This document shows positions 9,302 through 17,985 of a stretch of DNA of 64,000 nucleotides, piece after piece (positions within the stretch are counted from its first letter, which is position 1; every line of letters begins with the position of its first letter). Both the position numbers and the translations under genes were made by a program. The stretch comes from Pseudarthrobacter oxydans. GTDB taxonomy: Bacteria; Actinomycetota; Actinomycetes; Actinomycetales; Micrococcaceae. Under the pieces are notes generated by a model that was given only the letters and a program-made list of their open reading frames with translations, was not told where the DNA came from and ran no database searches. The stretch spans positions 558,001 to 622,000 of the forward strand of contig NZ_JAUSSN010000001.1 of NCBI RefSeq assembly GCF_030812335.1. The letters run 5' to 3'.

Positions 9302-9642
9302 CGGAGAACTCGGCAGCCACTGAAGACACGTTCAGCCCGAACGTATCCACCACGCGGAATGATGAGCTGCACCGCTACGAGCTCCACGTCGGCGAGAAAC
9401 TGGCCGTCCAGATCCGCTTCATCGACGAGCCCGGCCATATCGACTTCATCCACACCGATACGGCGGAACAGTTCCAGGGCCAGGGGCTCGCCAAGGTGCT
9501 GGCCCACTTCGCGCTCGACGACGTGGTGGCGTCCGGCAAGAGGATCATCCCGAACTGCCCCTTTATGTACCGTTACCTGCGCCGGCACGACTCCTATACC
9601 CAGTACATCGACTGGCCGGAGCAACCCCCGGCCGGGGCCTGA
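9298..9642 (+). CDS. Small GNAT-like N-acetyltransferase (COG2388/YidJ type)
   Basis: The 114-residue single-domain protein contains the GNAT acetyl-CoA loop FQGQGLAKVLAHFALDD and the ending IIPNCPFMYRYLRRH, both characteristic of the minimal COG2388 acetyltransferases. The ATGA overlap with the acyltransferase gene implies co-translation. The acceptor is unknown. Confidence 0.85.
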   Translation: MTENSAATEDTFSPNVSTTRNDELHRYELHVGEKLAVQIRFIDEPGHIDFIHTDTAEQFQGQGLAKVLAHFALDDVVASGKRIIPNCPFMYRYLRRHDSYTQYIDWPEQPPAGA

Positions 9643-9759
9643 AACGCGGACCGGCAGCGGGCCCGGTCGCCGGGACCGCTTGTGACCGGGGCGACAACCT
9701 CGTAAAGTTTTAGCAGAGTTATGCAGTTGGCTCTTGGACGTGTCCCTTTGGAGAACCCC

Positions 9760-10407
9760 GTGAACCATAAACTGCGTGTGCTTGTCCGTGTGGATGTCGA
9801 TCCCGGACTCGTGACCCTCGAAGTCACCGGCTGCCTGACCCAATCCGATTTTCCCTCCTTGCTGCACATCATGCGGCGGGCCGGACGTCTCGGCGCAGGA
9901 ACCGACGTCCTCGTCGACCTTCACGGTTCGTCCCATCTGGACCCGGAAATCCTCCTGCAGCTGCGGTCCATTGCCGACACCGGCGTGTCCGCCGGGCCCG
10001 GCGGAGTGGCCCGGGGCGTGACTGCTGCCGAAGAACAGCCCTTCCGCGTCACGCTGGCGGAACCCGCGGACCTGCCGATCTGCCTGCTGCACGTGGGCCC
10101 GGAGGGCGAAGTCCTCGCCGGGCTGGAGAAGGCCAGCAGCCCGATTCCCGCCGAGCTCAACACCATCGACGGCCTGGAGCTCGCCGAATACTTCGAGGGA
10201 ACCCTGGACCCTGCCGCCACCGTCCGGGCACTGTCCGACACGGCCCTGTGCCAGCTGGCCGATGCCCTGTACCGGCACCTCGACACGAGCAGCCCGTCCT
10301 TCGGCGCGCACACCTGGTATGAGCTGGCCACCGAAGAACTGCAGAACCGCCACCTGGGCGGCGCGGCCGATTCCGCGGAAGATGAACTGGCCGCGGGCCT
10401 GGCCTGA
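9760..10407 (+). CDS. Uncharacterised protein with STAS-like N-terminal region
   Basis: The first 100 residues alternate strands and helices in the way of a STAS/anti-anti-sigma fold (VDPGLVTLEVTGCLTQSDFP, then a helix, then TDVLVDLHGSSHLDPEI). The rest is helical with no recognised domain. No phosphorylatable Ser/Thr can be assigned. GTG 9760 is preferred to ATG 9721 because TGGAG precedes it at good spacing and homology-like structure begins there. It is followed by an SDR gene 29 bp downstream. Confidence 0.65.
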   Translation: MNHKLRVLVRVDVDPGLVTLEVTGCLTQSDFPSLLHIMRRAGRLGAGTDVLVDLHGSSHLDPEILLQLRSIADTGVSAGPGGVARGVTAAEEQPFRVTLAEPADLPICLLHVGPEGEVLAGLEKASSPIPAELNTIDGLELAEYFEGTLDPAATVRALSDTALCQLADALYRHLDTSSPSFGAHTWYELATEELQNRHLGGAADSAEDELAAGLA

Positions 10408-10436
10408 CGAGGGGGGAGCGGGGCTAAGCTGGCGCC

Positions 10437-11219
10437 ATGACTGAACAAGCCGCGACGCCGGCTGCCACCACGGCCCTGATCACTGGAGCGAGCGCCGGGA
10501 TCGGTGCGGAATTCGCCCGCCAGCTCGCCGAACAGGGCCACGACGTGGTCCTTGTGGCCCGCGACGCCGCCCGGCTGCAGGCCACGGCCCGGGAACTGGA
10601 GAACCGGTACAGCGTGCGCGCCGAAGCCCTCTCTGCCGATCTCGCGGACGACGCCGGAGTGGCGGCCGTCGTCGCCCGGCTTACGGATCCGGCCCGTCCG
10701 GTGGACATCCTCGTCAACAACGCCGGGATGGGCCTGCTGCACTCCTTCGAGGAGAACGACATGGCGGAGGAAACGCGGCACCTGAAGCTGCACGTCGAGA
10801 CAGCCATGGAGTTGACCCATGCCGCCCTGCAGGGCATGCTCAGGCGGCGCTCCGGCAGGATCATCAATGTCGCCAGCGTGGCTGCGTTCCTTCCCCGGGG
10901 GAGCTACTCCGCGGCGAAGGCGTGGCTGGTCAGCTTCTCCCGCTGGGCCAACCTTGCCTATTCCAAACAGGGCGTGAAAGTGACTGCGGTCTGCCCGGGA
11001 TTCACCCACACCGAATTCCACGACCGGATGGGCATGGACAAGACGGTGACCCCGCGCTGGCTGTGGCTCCAGGCCGAGCGGGTGGTGCGTGAAGGCCTCG
11101 CTGACAACGCAAAGGGCAGGGCCGTCTCCATCCCGACCAAACGCTACAAGGTGCTGACCGCGGCCGCCCGCGTCCTCCCCGACCGGCTTGTGACAGGGCC
11201 GGCCCGCCGCGCGAAATAG
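10437..11219 (+). CDS. Short-chain dehydrogenase/reductase
   Basis: A classical SDR of 260 residues: nucleotide motif TGASAGIG (16-23), NNAG (94-97), catalytic S147, Y157 and K161 in YSAAK. The DltE/YqjQ-like ending (VSIPTKRYKVLTAAARVLP) suggests a general oxidoreductase of unknown substrate. It is convergent with the PucR-type regulator, with a 10-bp gap. Confidence 0.88.
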   Translation: MTEQAATPAATTALITGASAGIGAEFARQLAEQGHDVVLVARDAARLQATARELENRYSVRAEALSADLADDAGVAAVVARLTDPARPVDILVNNAGMGLLHSFEENDMAEETRHLKLHVETAMELTHAALQGMLRRRSGRIINVASVAAFLPRGSYSAAKAWLVSFSRWANLAYSKQGVKVTAVCPGFTHTEFHDRMGMDKTVTPRWLWLQAERVVREGLADNAKGRAVSIPTKRYKVLTAAARVLPDRLVTGPARRAK

Positions 11220-11229
11220 GCGCAGGGCA

Positions 11230-12720
11230 TCAAAGCGTATCCTCGGTGATCCGGACCGCCAGCATGCAGGTGGTCAGCCCGTCCAGGGTGTCGAGACGGA
11301 CGTTCAACAGCCGCGACATCAGGGCCAGCCGCTTGCTCAAAGTATTCCGGTGGATGTACAGCGCCTGGCAGACCCGGGACGGCTGGGCGTCATGCTCAAG
11401 GTAGGCCCGGAGCGTGGACAGCAGCTGGCCGTTGCTTGCCCGGTCGTAGTGGAGGAGCGGAGCGAGCAGGTTCTCCGCGGCGGCGTGGGCGCCGCTGCCC
11501 GCGGTCGCCACCACCAGGGATCCGATGCTCATCGGGGCCGCGATGGAGGGGCCCTGGACCTCCCGGACCAGGCGCTGGGCATGGGCCAGGCCAAGCCGCA
11601 CCTCATCCACGCTGCGCAGCGGCCCCTTGATCACCAGGGGAAGCCCGGGGACCATCCGCCCGAGCGAGTCCAGCAGCCGGTCCGGGATCACGTCCCAGTC
11701 CGCGGCGGTGTCGGTCCGGGCCTGGGCGAGGGCATAAAACGCGCCGCGATAGGTGAAGACGTAGGCGTTGTTCAGGTGCTCCTGTACTGCCAGCCGAATC
11801 CGCCAGGCGTGCGGCAGCTGGCTCTTGTCCGGCCCGGCCACCACCAGGAAGGTGGGTGCGTGCGGGTCCAGGCCCGTGGCCCGGAACGTCCGGGTCAGCT
11901 CCTTCAGGGCCACGCCCTGCCAGTCCTCCAGCTGGTGCATCAGCTGCTCAAGCTTGGCCTGGTGCGGGACGCTGGCCTTGAAGGCGCTGTTGAGCTGCAT
12001 GGCAAGAATGGACGACGCCGGCCCGATCAGGGTAGCGAGCGGCTCCCCGGTGGTCCCGCCCCGGACCACAAGCTGGAAGTGGTCCGTTCCGCCGGTGGGG
12101 AGCGCGAAGCTGGACCCGGCGGTGCCGCGCCCGTCGGTGCGGAGGTCCTCTGCCGTCCAGCGTGAACTCGCCGGCCAGCAGCTGATCAGCGCGCCGGTGG
12201 TGTCAAAGATTGCGCAGTGGCCTCCTGCCGCGGTGCCCACCTCCGCCAGCACGGCCTTGAGCGATCCGCCGGACCGCGCGGCCTTTGCGCACAGGTCGGC
12301 CAGCTCCCACGACTGCCGGGTGAGGGCAAAGCGCTCGGCCTCGAGGACGCTCGTGACGAAGCGCTGCAGCTGCAGGGCCGGAACCACGCTGGGAACCTCC
12401 AGCAGCGGAATCCCGTGGGCCTTGGCCGCCTCCACCAGCGGGGTGGGAATTAGCCGGTGAGCCACGCCCGTGACGAACGCGATGGCACAGACGGGGACGC
12501 TGGCCAGCCGTTCGACGTAGGCGTCCCAGGTCCGCTGGTCGAAGAAGTTGAAGCCGATTCCGTGGGTGATGAGCAGGCAGTTGGCGCCCAGGAAGGGCGT
12601 GGGGTCCAGGAACTCCGCCGGGGCGGTGTAGCTGATGGACGTGGCCAGGCTCTTCGCCGTGGACGGGGTGTGCAGCCTGAGCTGGAGCGAGTCCTCCGCC
12701 AACAGATCCTGGACTCTCAT
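11230..12720 (-). CDS. PucR-family transcriptional regulator of the pxp operon
   Basis: A 496-residue protein with an N-terminal PucR ligand-sensing domain (MRVQDLLAEDSLQLRLHTPS through residue ~130), a central GGDEF-like linker, and a C-terminal PucR-type helix-turn-helix (ALYIHRNTLSKRLALMSRLL). The family activates purine, allantoin or amide catabolism. ATG 12720 is preferred over 12774 because GGGAGG lies six bases upstream. It is divergent from pxpA across about 120 bp containing an inverted repeat, so it very likely controls that operon. Confidence 0.9.
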   Translation of the reverse strand: MRVQDLLAEDSLQLRLHTPSTAKSLATSISYTAPAEFLDPTPFLGANCLLITHGIGFNFFDQRTWDAYVERLASVPVCAIAFVTGVAHRLIPTPLVEAAKAHGIPLLEVPSVVPALQLQRFVTSVLEAERFALTRQSWELADLCAKAARSGGSLKAVLAEVGTAAGGHCAIFDTTGALISCWPASSRWTAEDLRTDGRGTAGSSFALPTGGTDHFQLVVRGGTTGEPLATLIGPASSILAMQLNSAFKASVPHQAKLEQLMHQLEDWQGVALKELTRTFRATGLDPHAPTFLVVAGPDKSQLPHAWRIRLAVQEHLNNAYVFTYRGAFYALAQARTDTAADWDVIPDRLLDSLGRMVPGLPLVIKGPLRSVDEVRLGLAHAQRLVREVQGPSIAAPMSIGSLVVATAGSGAHAAAENLLAPLLHYDRASNGQLLSTLRAYLEHDAQPSRVCQALYIHRNTLSKRLALMSRLLNVRLDTLDGLTTCMLAVRITEDTL

Positions 12721-12777
12721 GATGCCCTCCCGGTGCGTCGTCGACGTCGGAAAAACGGTGTGCAAACTGCCCACTTG

Positions 12778-12813
12778 CTTACAAAGTTAGTGGACATTTG
12801 CCCACTATGTAAG
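12778..12813 (+). promoter_or_regulatory. Nested inverted repeat between PucR regulator and pxpA
   Basis: CTTACA and TGTAAG form outer arms and AGTGG/CCACT inner arms around a short centre. TGCCCACT also recurs at about 12768. The placement in the divergent gap suggests the binding site of the PucR-type regulator. Confidence 0.5.
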
Positions 12814-12841
12814 GCGTGGGGCAATCCCTAATGTTGAGTGC

Positions 12842-13597
12842 ATGAAGAATGTTAATGTGGCGAATGTCACAGCCGAAATCGAGATTAATTCGGACATGGG
12901 TGAAGCGTTCGGGCTGCACAGCTTCGGCAACGATCTGGCGCTGATGGAAATCATTGATGTCGCCAACGTGGCCTGTGGTTTCCACGCCGGGGACCCGGAC
13001 ACCATGGAAGAAACCGTCGCGGCAGCCAAGGCGCACGGCGTGCGGATCGGTGCGCACCCGGGCCTGCCGGACCTGACCGGCTTCGGGCGCCGGGAAATGA
13101 AACTGACCCCGGCCGAGGTCGAGTCCATCATCCTGTACCAGACGGGTGCCCTCGTGGGTTTCCTGAAGAAGGCCGGACTGGAACTCAACCACATCAAACC
13201 CCACGGCTCCCTGTACGGGATGCTCTCGCGGGACCCCGAGCTGATGCGGGCCGCCGCGAACGTCGCGGCGCTCTATGGGGTCCCGATGTTCGGCCTCGCC
13301 GGAACAGCGCACGAAAGCGTCTGCGCGGAAATGGGCGTGCCGTTCGTCGGGGAACTCTACGTGGACCTGAACTACAACCCCGCCGGCCAGCTCATCATCC
13401 AACGCCGGCCCGAGGCCACGGATCCTGCCAAGGCCGCCGAGCGCGTGCGCCGGGTCCTCAAGGACGGACTCGTGGAAACCTCGGACGGCTCGACCGTAAG
13501 CATCGACTTCACCAGTATCTGCGTCCACTCCGATGCCCCCGGTTCGCCGGCCGTGGCGCAAGCCGTACGGGAAGCCCTGGACGCCGGCAGCCAATGA
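12842..13597 (+). CDS. pxpA: 5-oxoprolinase subunit PxpA (LamB/YcsF family)
   Basis: The 251-residue TIM-like LamB/YcsF protein shows EINSDMGEAFG, VACGFHAGDP, RIGAHPGLPDLTGFGRR and HIKPHGSLYG, with the conserved Asp/His residues of the family. PxpA combines with PxpB and PxpC to open 5-oxoproline to glutamate with ATP. It leads an operon in which biotin carboxylase and BCCP genes are inserted between pxpA and pxpBC. Related complexes may act on other lactams or amides. Confidence 0.92.
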   Translation: MKNVNVANVTAEIEINSDMGEAFGLHSFGNDLALMEIIDVANVACGFHAGDPDTMEETVAAAKAHGVRIGAHPGLPDLTGFGRREMKLTPAEVESIILYQTGALVGFLKKAGLELNHIKPHGSLYGMLSRDPELMRAAANVAALYGVPMFGLAGTAHESVCAEMGVPFVGELYVDLNYNPAGQLIIQRRPEATDPAKAAERVRRVLKDGLVETSDGSTVSIDFTSICVHSDAPGSPAVAQAVREALDAGSQ

Positions 13598-13640
13598 TCT
13601 CCCATGCACTGCCCCACCCACCGCAACTGAAAGGCACCCC

Positions 13641-13886
13641 ATGTCACACCAAGTCACCTCGCCGCTTCCCGGAGTGTTCTACCGCAAGCCCGGCCCGGAC
13701 AAGGATCCCTACGTGCAGGAAGGCGACCGCGTCGAGGCGGGCCAGACCATCGGCGTCGTCGAAATCATGAAGCAGTTCAGTGAAGTCAAGACGGAAGTGG
13801 CCGGGAACCTGGTCAAGTTCGAGGTGTCGGATTCAGGCACGGTCAACCCGGGTGACGTCATTGCAGTGATAGAGGAAAAACCATGA
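13641..13886 (+). CDS. Stand-alone biotin carboxyl carrier protein
   Basis: An 81-residue biotinyl domain with no Pro/Ala-rich linker. The carrier Lys is K44 in EIMKQFSEVK, where the usual EAMKM has become EIMKQ. The hammerhead strands VTSPLPGVFYRKP and VAGNLVKFEVSD complete the fold. It overlaps the biotin carboxylase gene by 4 bp (ATGA) and is almost certainly that enzyme's carrier. A good GAAAGG site precedes ATG 13641. Confidence 0.9.
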   Translation: MSHQVTSPLPGVFYRKPGPDKDPYVQEGDRVEAGQTIGVVEIMKQFSEVKTEVAGNLVKFEVSDSGTVNPGDVIAVIEEKP

Positions 13887-15238
13887 AGAAACTGCTTATC
13901 GCCAACCGCGGGGAGATCGCGGTACGGATTATCCGCACAGCCCGGGAACTGGGGATCCGCACGGTGGTGGTGGCCAGCGAACCCGACGTCGACGGGCTGG
14001 CGGCCCGGCTTGCGGACGAGCACGCGGTCATTGGCCCCGCCCCGGCCAGCCAGAGTTACCTGGACCATGCCGCAGTCCTGAAAGCGGCAGGGGATTTCGG
14101 CTGCGACGCGGTGCATCCCGGCTACGGGTTCCTGTCCGAGAACGCAGTCTTCGCCCGGGCGGTCATCGACGCGGGGCTCATCTGGGTGGGCCCGTCGCCG
14201 GAAGCCATCGAGCTGATGGGGGACAAGGCGCAGGCCCGGCAGGCGGCCGAGGCGGCGGGAGTCCCCACCCTGCGCGGAACCCACGGCGAGGCCCCCACCG
14301 GCGACGCGCTGCTCGAAATCGCGGCCGAGATCGGCTACCCCCTGGTGGTCAAGGCGGCCGCCGGCGGCGGCGGGCGCGGAATCCGGCTCGTGACACGGGC
14401 GGAGGACCTGGCCTCAACCGTCGAAGTGGCGCAGGCCGAAGCGGCCGCCGCGTTTGGCAGCGCCGCCGTCTACCTGGAGAAGTTCGTGGAACGCGCACGG
14501 CACGTTGAGGTCCAGGTTCTCGGCGACGGCACCAACGTGGTCCATCTCGGGGACCGGGACTGCTCCATGCAGCGGCGGCAGCAGAAGATCCTGGAGGAAG
14601 CACCCGCCCCGGACCTGCCGGACGCCGTCCGGCAGCACATGCTGGAGTCCTCCGTGGAACTCGCCCGGCAGTGCCACTACAAGGGGCTGGGCACGGTCGA
14701 ATTCCTATACGACCCGGTCAACCACGAGGTGTCCTTCATCGAGATGAACACCCGTCTGCAGGTGGAGCACCCGGTCACGGAAATGGTCACCGGCCTGGAC
14801 CTGGTCCGCGAACAGCTGCTGATTGCCGCCGGGGAGCCGCTGCGGATGCGGCAGGAAGACGTCGTCTTCCGCGGCCACGCCTTCGAATTCCGGCTCAACG
14901 CCGAAGACCCGTCCAAGGGCTTCATGCCTAGCCCCGGGCTGCTGGAGCGCCTCGACTGGCCGGGCGGGCCTGGTGTCCGCATCGATTCCGGCTTCGTCGC
15001 CGGATCCACGGTGATGCCTTTCTACGATTCGCTCCTGGCGAAGATCATCGTCTGGGACGAGACCCGGGACGAGGCCATCGGCCGGTCCATCCGCGCCCTG
15101 GATGAGATCGCGATCGAAGGCGTCTCCACCACGATTCCGCTGCTGAGCGCCGTGCTGCACCGGCCGGAACTGAAAACCGTGGAACACCACACCAAGTTCA
15201 TCGAAACCTGCCCGGAGATCCTGGGGGACCTGTCATGA
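13883..15238 (+). CDS. Biotin carboxylase subunit (AccC-like)
   Basis: A full-length 451-residue biotin carboxylase with KKLLIANRGEIAVRIIRTAR, the ATP-grasp glycine loop KAAAGGGGRGIR, the RDCSMQRRQQKILEEAPAP motif, and the catalytic EMNTRLQVEHPVTE. It carboxylates the biotin on BCCP using bicarbonate and ATP. No classical acyl-CoA carboxyltransferase is nearby; PxpB and PxpC, relatives of the urea-carboxylase CT domain, follow with a 4-bp overlap. That argues for a dedicated complex rather than fatty-acid synthesis. Confidence 0.93.
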   Translation: MKKLLIANRGEIAVRIIRTARELGIRTVVVASEPDVDGLAARLADEHAVIGPAPASQSYLDHAAVLKAAGDFGCDAVHPGYGFLSENAVFARAVIDAGLIWVGPSPEAIELMGDKAQARQAAEAAGVPTLRGTHGEAPTGDALLEIAAEIGYPLVVKAAAGGGGRGIRLVTRAEDLASTVEVAQAEAAAAFGSAAVYLEKFVERARHVEVQVLGDGTNVVHLGDRDCSMQRRQQKILEEAPAPDLPDAVRQHMLESSVELARQCHYKGLGTVEFLYDPVNHEVSFIEMNTRLQVEHPVTEMVTGLDLVREQLLIAAGEPLRMRQEDVVFRGHAFEFRLNAEDPSKGFMPSPGLLERLDWPGGPGVRIDSGFVAGSTVMPFYDSLLAKIIVWDETRDEAIGRSIRALDEIAIEGVSTTIPLLSAVLHRPELKTVEHHTKFIETCPEILGDLS

Positions 15239-16146
15239 GCGATACCCTGAGCGCCGACTCGCTGAAGGGCACGGCACGCTACACCTGGGGCGGGGACGAG
15301 TTCCTGTTCGTGGAAATCTCCGAGGCCATGAGCCTGGCCGCGAACTTCAAATCCAACTCGATGGCCACCCGGCTCGGCGGCCGGGCGCTGCCCGGCGTGA
15401 CCGAAATCTGCCCCGCCAACGCGTCCCTGCTGGTCCGCTTCGACCCCGACGTGCTGGGCGCCGCGGAACTGGAAGCTGCAACCCGGGAGATCGAAGTCGA
15501 AGTGGACAACACCACCCACCCGGTGCTGAACACCCGGCTGATCGAAGTGCGGGTCTGGTACGACGACCCGTACACGAGGGAAACCGCGGCACGCTTCCGC
15601 AGCGGCCACCAGCGGCCCGAGGGGACCGACCTGGATTTTGCGGCCGAGGTCAACAACCTCTCCGGTGCCGCGGAGTTCATCCGGCGCCATCACAGCAGCC
15701 CCTGGCTGGTTTCGATGGTCGGGTTTGTCGCCGGTCTGCCGTTTATGTTCCAGATGGTGCCCCGCGAGCAGCAGCTGGAGGTGCCGAAGTACCTCAGCCC
15801 GCGCACCGACACACCACCGCTCACCGTCGGCCACGGCGGGTGCTTCGCCTGCATCTACTCCGTCCGCGGCGCCGGCGGCTACCAGATGTTCGGCATCGCG
15901 GCGGCGCCGATTTTCGACCCGGCGCAGTCCCTGGCGGACTTCAAGGACTTTATGGTCTTCTTCAAACCCGGCGACATCGTCAAGTTCCGGCCCATCGATG
16001 AGGACGAATACAAGATCATCAAGGGTCAGGTGGAGGCGGGCACCTTCGTCTACAAGCAGGTGCCGGTTACGTTCGACCTGGCCGAGGCCCTCGGCGACCC
16101 CGAGAGCTACAACACCAAGCTATTGGAGAACCTCAATGACTCTTGA
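15235..16146 (+). CDS. pxpB: 5-oxoprolinase subunit PxpB (KipI family)
   Basis: A 303-residue carboxyltransferase-domain subdomain 1 (AHS1) protein: RYTWGGDEFLFVEISEAM, the conserved HHSSPWLVSMVGFVAGLP and the ending VGHGGCFACIYSVRGAGGY. It is longer than typical ~220-residue KipI/PxpB proteins, matching the forms found with biotin carboxylases and in urea carboxylase. It overlaps its neighbours on both sides, by 4 bp with the biotin carboxylase gene and 11 bp with pxpC. Confidence 0.9.
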   Translation: MSDTLSADSLKGTARYTWGGDEFLFVEISEAMSLAANFKSNSMATRLGGRALPGVTEICPANASLLVRFDPDVLGAAELEAATREIEVEVDNTTHPVLNTRLIEVRVWYDDPYTRETAARFRSGHQRPEGTDLDFAAEVNNLSGAAEFIRRHHSSPWLVSMVGFVAGLPFMFQMVPREQQLEVPKYLSPRTDTPPLTVGHGGCFACIYSVRGAGGYQMFGIAAAPIFDPAQSLADFKDFMVFFKPGDIVKFRPIDEDEYKIIKGQVEAGTFVYKQVPVTFDLAEALGDPESYNTKLLENLNDS

Positions 16147-17095
16147 GATCTTGGAACCCGGCCTGTCAACGACGGTCCAGGACCGTGGGCGATTCGGCCA
16201 CTACAACGTGGGAATCCCGCAGGGCGGCTCCATGGACCAGCTCTCCGCGGAGATCGTGAATGCCCTGGTGGGCAACAGCCTTGAGGAAGCGGTGCTGGAG
16301 TGCACCTACCTTGGCCCGAAGTTCCGCACCTCCGAACCCGCGGTCATCGCCGTGGGCGGGGCCCCGGTGGACGTGAAAGTCAACGGGGCCACCGCCCCGC
16401 AATGGGAAGCCATCGAACTCGCCGCCGACGACGAGGTGTCCTTCGGCTTCCTCCAGGGCGGCACCCGCTATTACGTGGCAGTCCGCGGCGGCATCGACGT
16501 GCCCCTGGTGCTCGGCAGCCGCTCGACGTACGCGCTTGGCGCCCTGGGCGGCTATCTGGGGCGCAAGCTCGCCGCCGGGGACGAGGTCCCGGTCGGTGAC
16601 ACGGCCTCCGGGGACGTCCTCACCGGCATCGCCCCGGAGCTGCGGCCGGCGTTTCCGGCCGAAACGGAGATCAGGGTCCTGTTGGGCCTCTACGACCACC
16701 GGCTGACCGCCTCAGGGCTCGCGACCCTGCTGGATTCGACCTGGACCCTCACCCCGGTGGCCGACCGGACCGGCCTGCGGTACAGCGGGCCGCAGATCGA
16801 ATGGAAGGCGCGGGAACAACCCTTCGGCGCCGGCTCCGATCCCTCCAACATCGTCGACGCCGGCTATGCGGTGGGTTCCATCCAGATCCCCGGCGGCAAC
16901 GAACCGATAGTCCTGCACCGCGACGCCGTGTCCGGGGGAGGCTACGCCATGGTCGCCACCGTCATCAGCGCCGACATGGACCAGCTCGCCCGCAGCGCCC
17001 CCGGCACCAAGACGCGGTTCGTCGCCGTGACCATGGAGGAAGCCGTCGCGGCCCGCGCGGAAGGCAAAGCCCTCCGCCGCTCCATCTGGGGATAA
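16136..17095 (+). CDS. pxpC: 5-oxoprolinase subunit PxpC (KipA family)
   Basis: The 319-residue AHS2/KipA protein begins LEILEPGLSTTVQDRGRFGH and contains GIPQGGSMDQLS, GSRSTYALGALGGYLGRKL, and GSIQIPGGNEPIVLHRDA. These are the hallmarks of the biotin-dependent carboxyltransferase-like subunit that partners KipI/PxpB. It is the last gene of the five-gene operon. Start ATG 16136 overlaps the end of pxpB. Confidence 0.92.
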   Translation: MTLEILEPGLSTTVQDRGRFGHYNVGIPQGGSMDQLSAEIVNALVGNSLEEAVLECTYLGPKFRTSEPAVIAVGGAPVDVKVNGATAPQWEAIELAADDEVSFGFLQGGTRYYVAVRGGIDVPLVLGSRSTYALGALGGYLGRKLAAGDEVPVGDTASGDVLTGIAPELRPAFPAETEIRVLLGLYDHRLTASGLATLLDSTWTLTPVADRTGLRYSGPQIEWKAREQPFGAGSDPSNIVDAGYAVGSIQIPGGNEPIVLHRDAVSGGGYAMVATVISADMDQLARSAPGTKTRFVAVTMEEAVAARAEGKALRRSIWG

Positions 17096-17214
17096 CCCCA
17101 GAGGCCTGTGTGGAGCCACTCGTTGTAAGAAGGCAATAGGCCCCACGATCTGCGCAAAGATCAGCACGAGATCGCAACGCCCGCGGTGCCGGTGCCCTGC
17201 CTTAGAATGCAGCC

Positions 17215-17985
17215 ATGACGCAAGAATCATGGCGAAGGCGCTCCGAGTGGCCGTTGGTAATCGCCGCTGTGCTGTTCCTCGCCGCCTATTCCGTCCAGGT
17301 CATTTCCAACACCGACTTCGCTGTTGTCGAATTCCTGATCTGGACGACGTGGCTAGCGTTCGCTGGCGACTACGTGATCAATCTAGTCCTAGCTCCGAAT
17401 CGTGGGGGCTGGTTCGTCCGAAATCTCCACGAATTGGCAATTGTCGCACTACCGGCGCTGCGGCCATTGCGGCTGCTGCGCCTGGTCAGTCTCCTGAGGG
17501 TCGTTCACCGCGTCGGCGGAAATGCCCTGCGCGGCAGGGTGCTGATCTTCGTACTGAGCTCAGCCGCGCTCTTGATCTACGCCGGTGCCCTAGCGGTCCT
17601 CGACGCCGGAAAAAATGCTCCCGGTTCGAATCTGACCCTCTTCGGAGATGCCGTTTGGTGGGCTATGGCCACCATAACGACCGTGGGGTACGGGGACCAT
17701 TACCCCGTGACGGCGCTCGGCCGGTGTGTTGCCGCCGGGCTCATGGTCGGCGGCGTCGCCGTCCTGTGTGTCGTCACGGCTCCCGTCGCGTCCTGGATGG
17801 TGCAGTCCGTCGCGGAAGAAACCGCAGCGGAGATCGACTCCGCAGAGGAACCGATCCGAGAGGAACTCCGCCGGCTCTCAGCACAGGTTGGACACCTGAC
17901 GACGCTCCTGCAGGCGCGCGCAACCAATCTTCCGTCTGGTACCTCAAAGGTGCCCGGGGTTGAACCAGCGGCGACCTTGAAGTAA
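17215..17985 (+). CDS. Voltage-gated potassium channel
   Basis: Membrane segments S1-S4 include an Arg-rich S4 (LPALRPLRLLRLVSLLRVVH, residues 79-98). They are followed by S5, a pore helix with selectivity filter TTVGYGD (residues 155-161), S6, and a short C-terminal coiled-coil-like tail (EEPIREELRRLSAQVGHLTT). It should assemble as a tetramer in the inner membrane. It is transcribed alone, 120 bp after pxpC, with no link to that operon visible. Confidence 0.92.
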   Translation: MTQESWRRRSEWPLVIAAVLFLAAYSVQVISNTDFAVVEFLIWTTWLAFAGDYVINLVLAPNRGGWFVRNLHELAIVALPALRPLRLLRLVSLLRVVHRVGGNALRGRVLIFVLSSAALLIYAGALAVLDAGKNAPGSNLTLFGDAVWWAMATITTVGYGDHYPVTALGRCVAAGLMVGGVAVLCVVTAPVASWMVQSVAEETAAEIDSAEEPIREELRRLSAQVGHLTTLLQARATNLPSGTSKVPGVEPAATLK

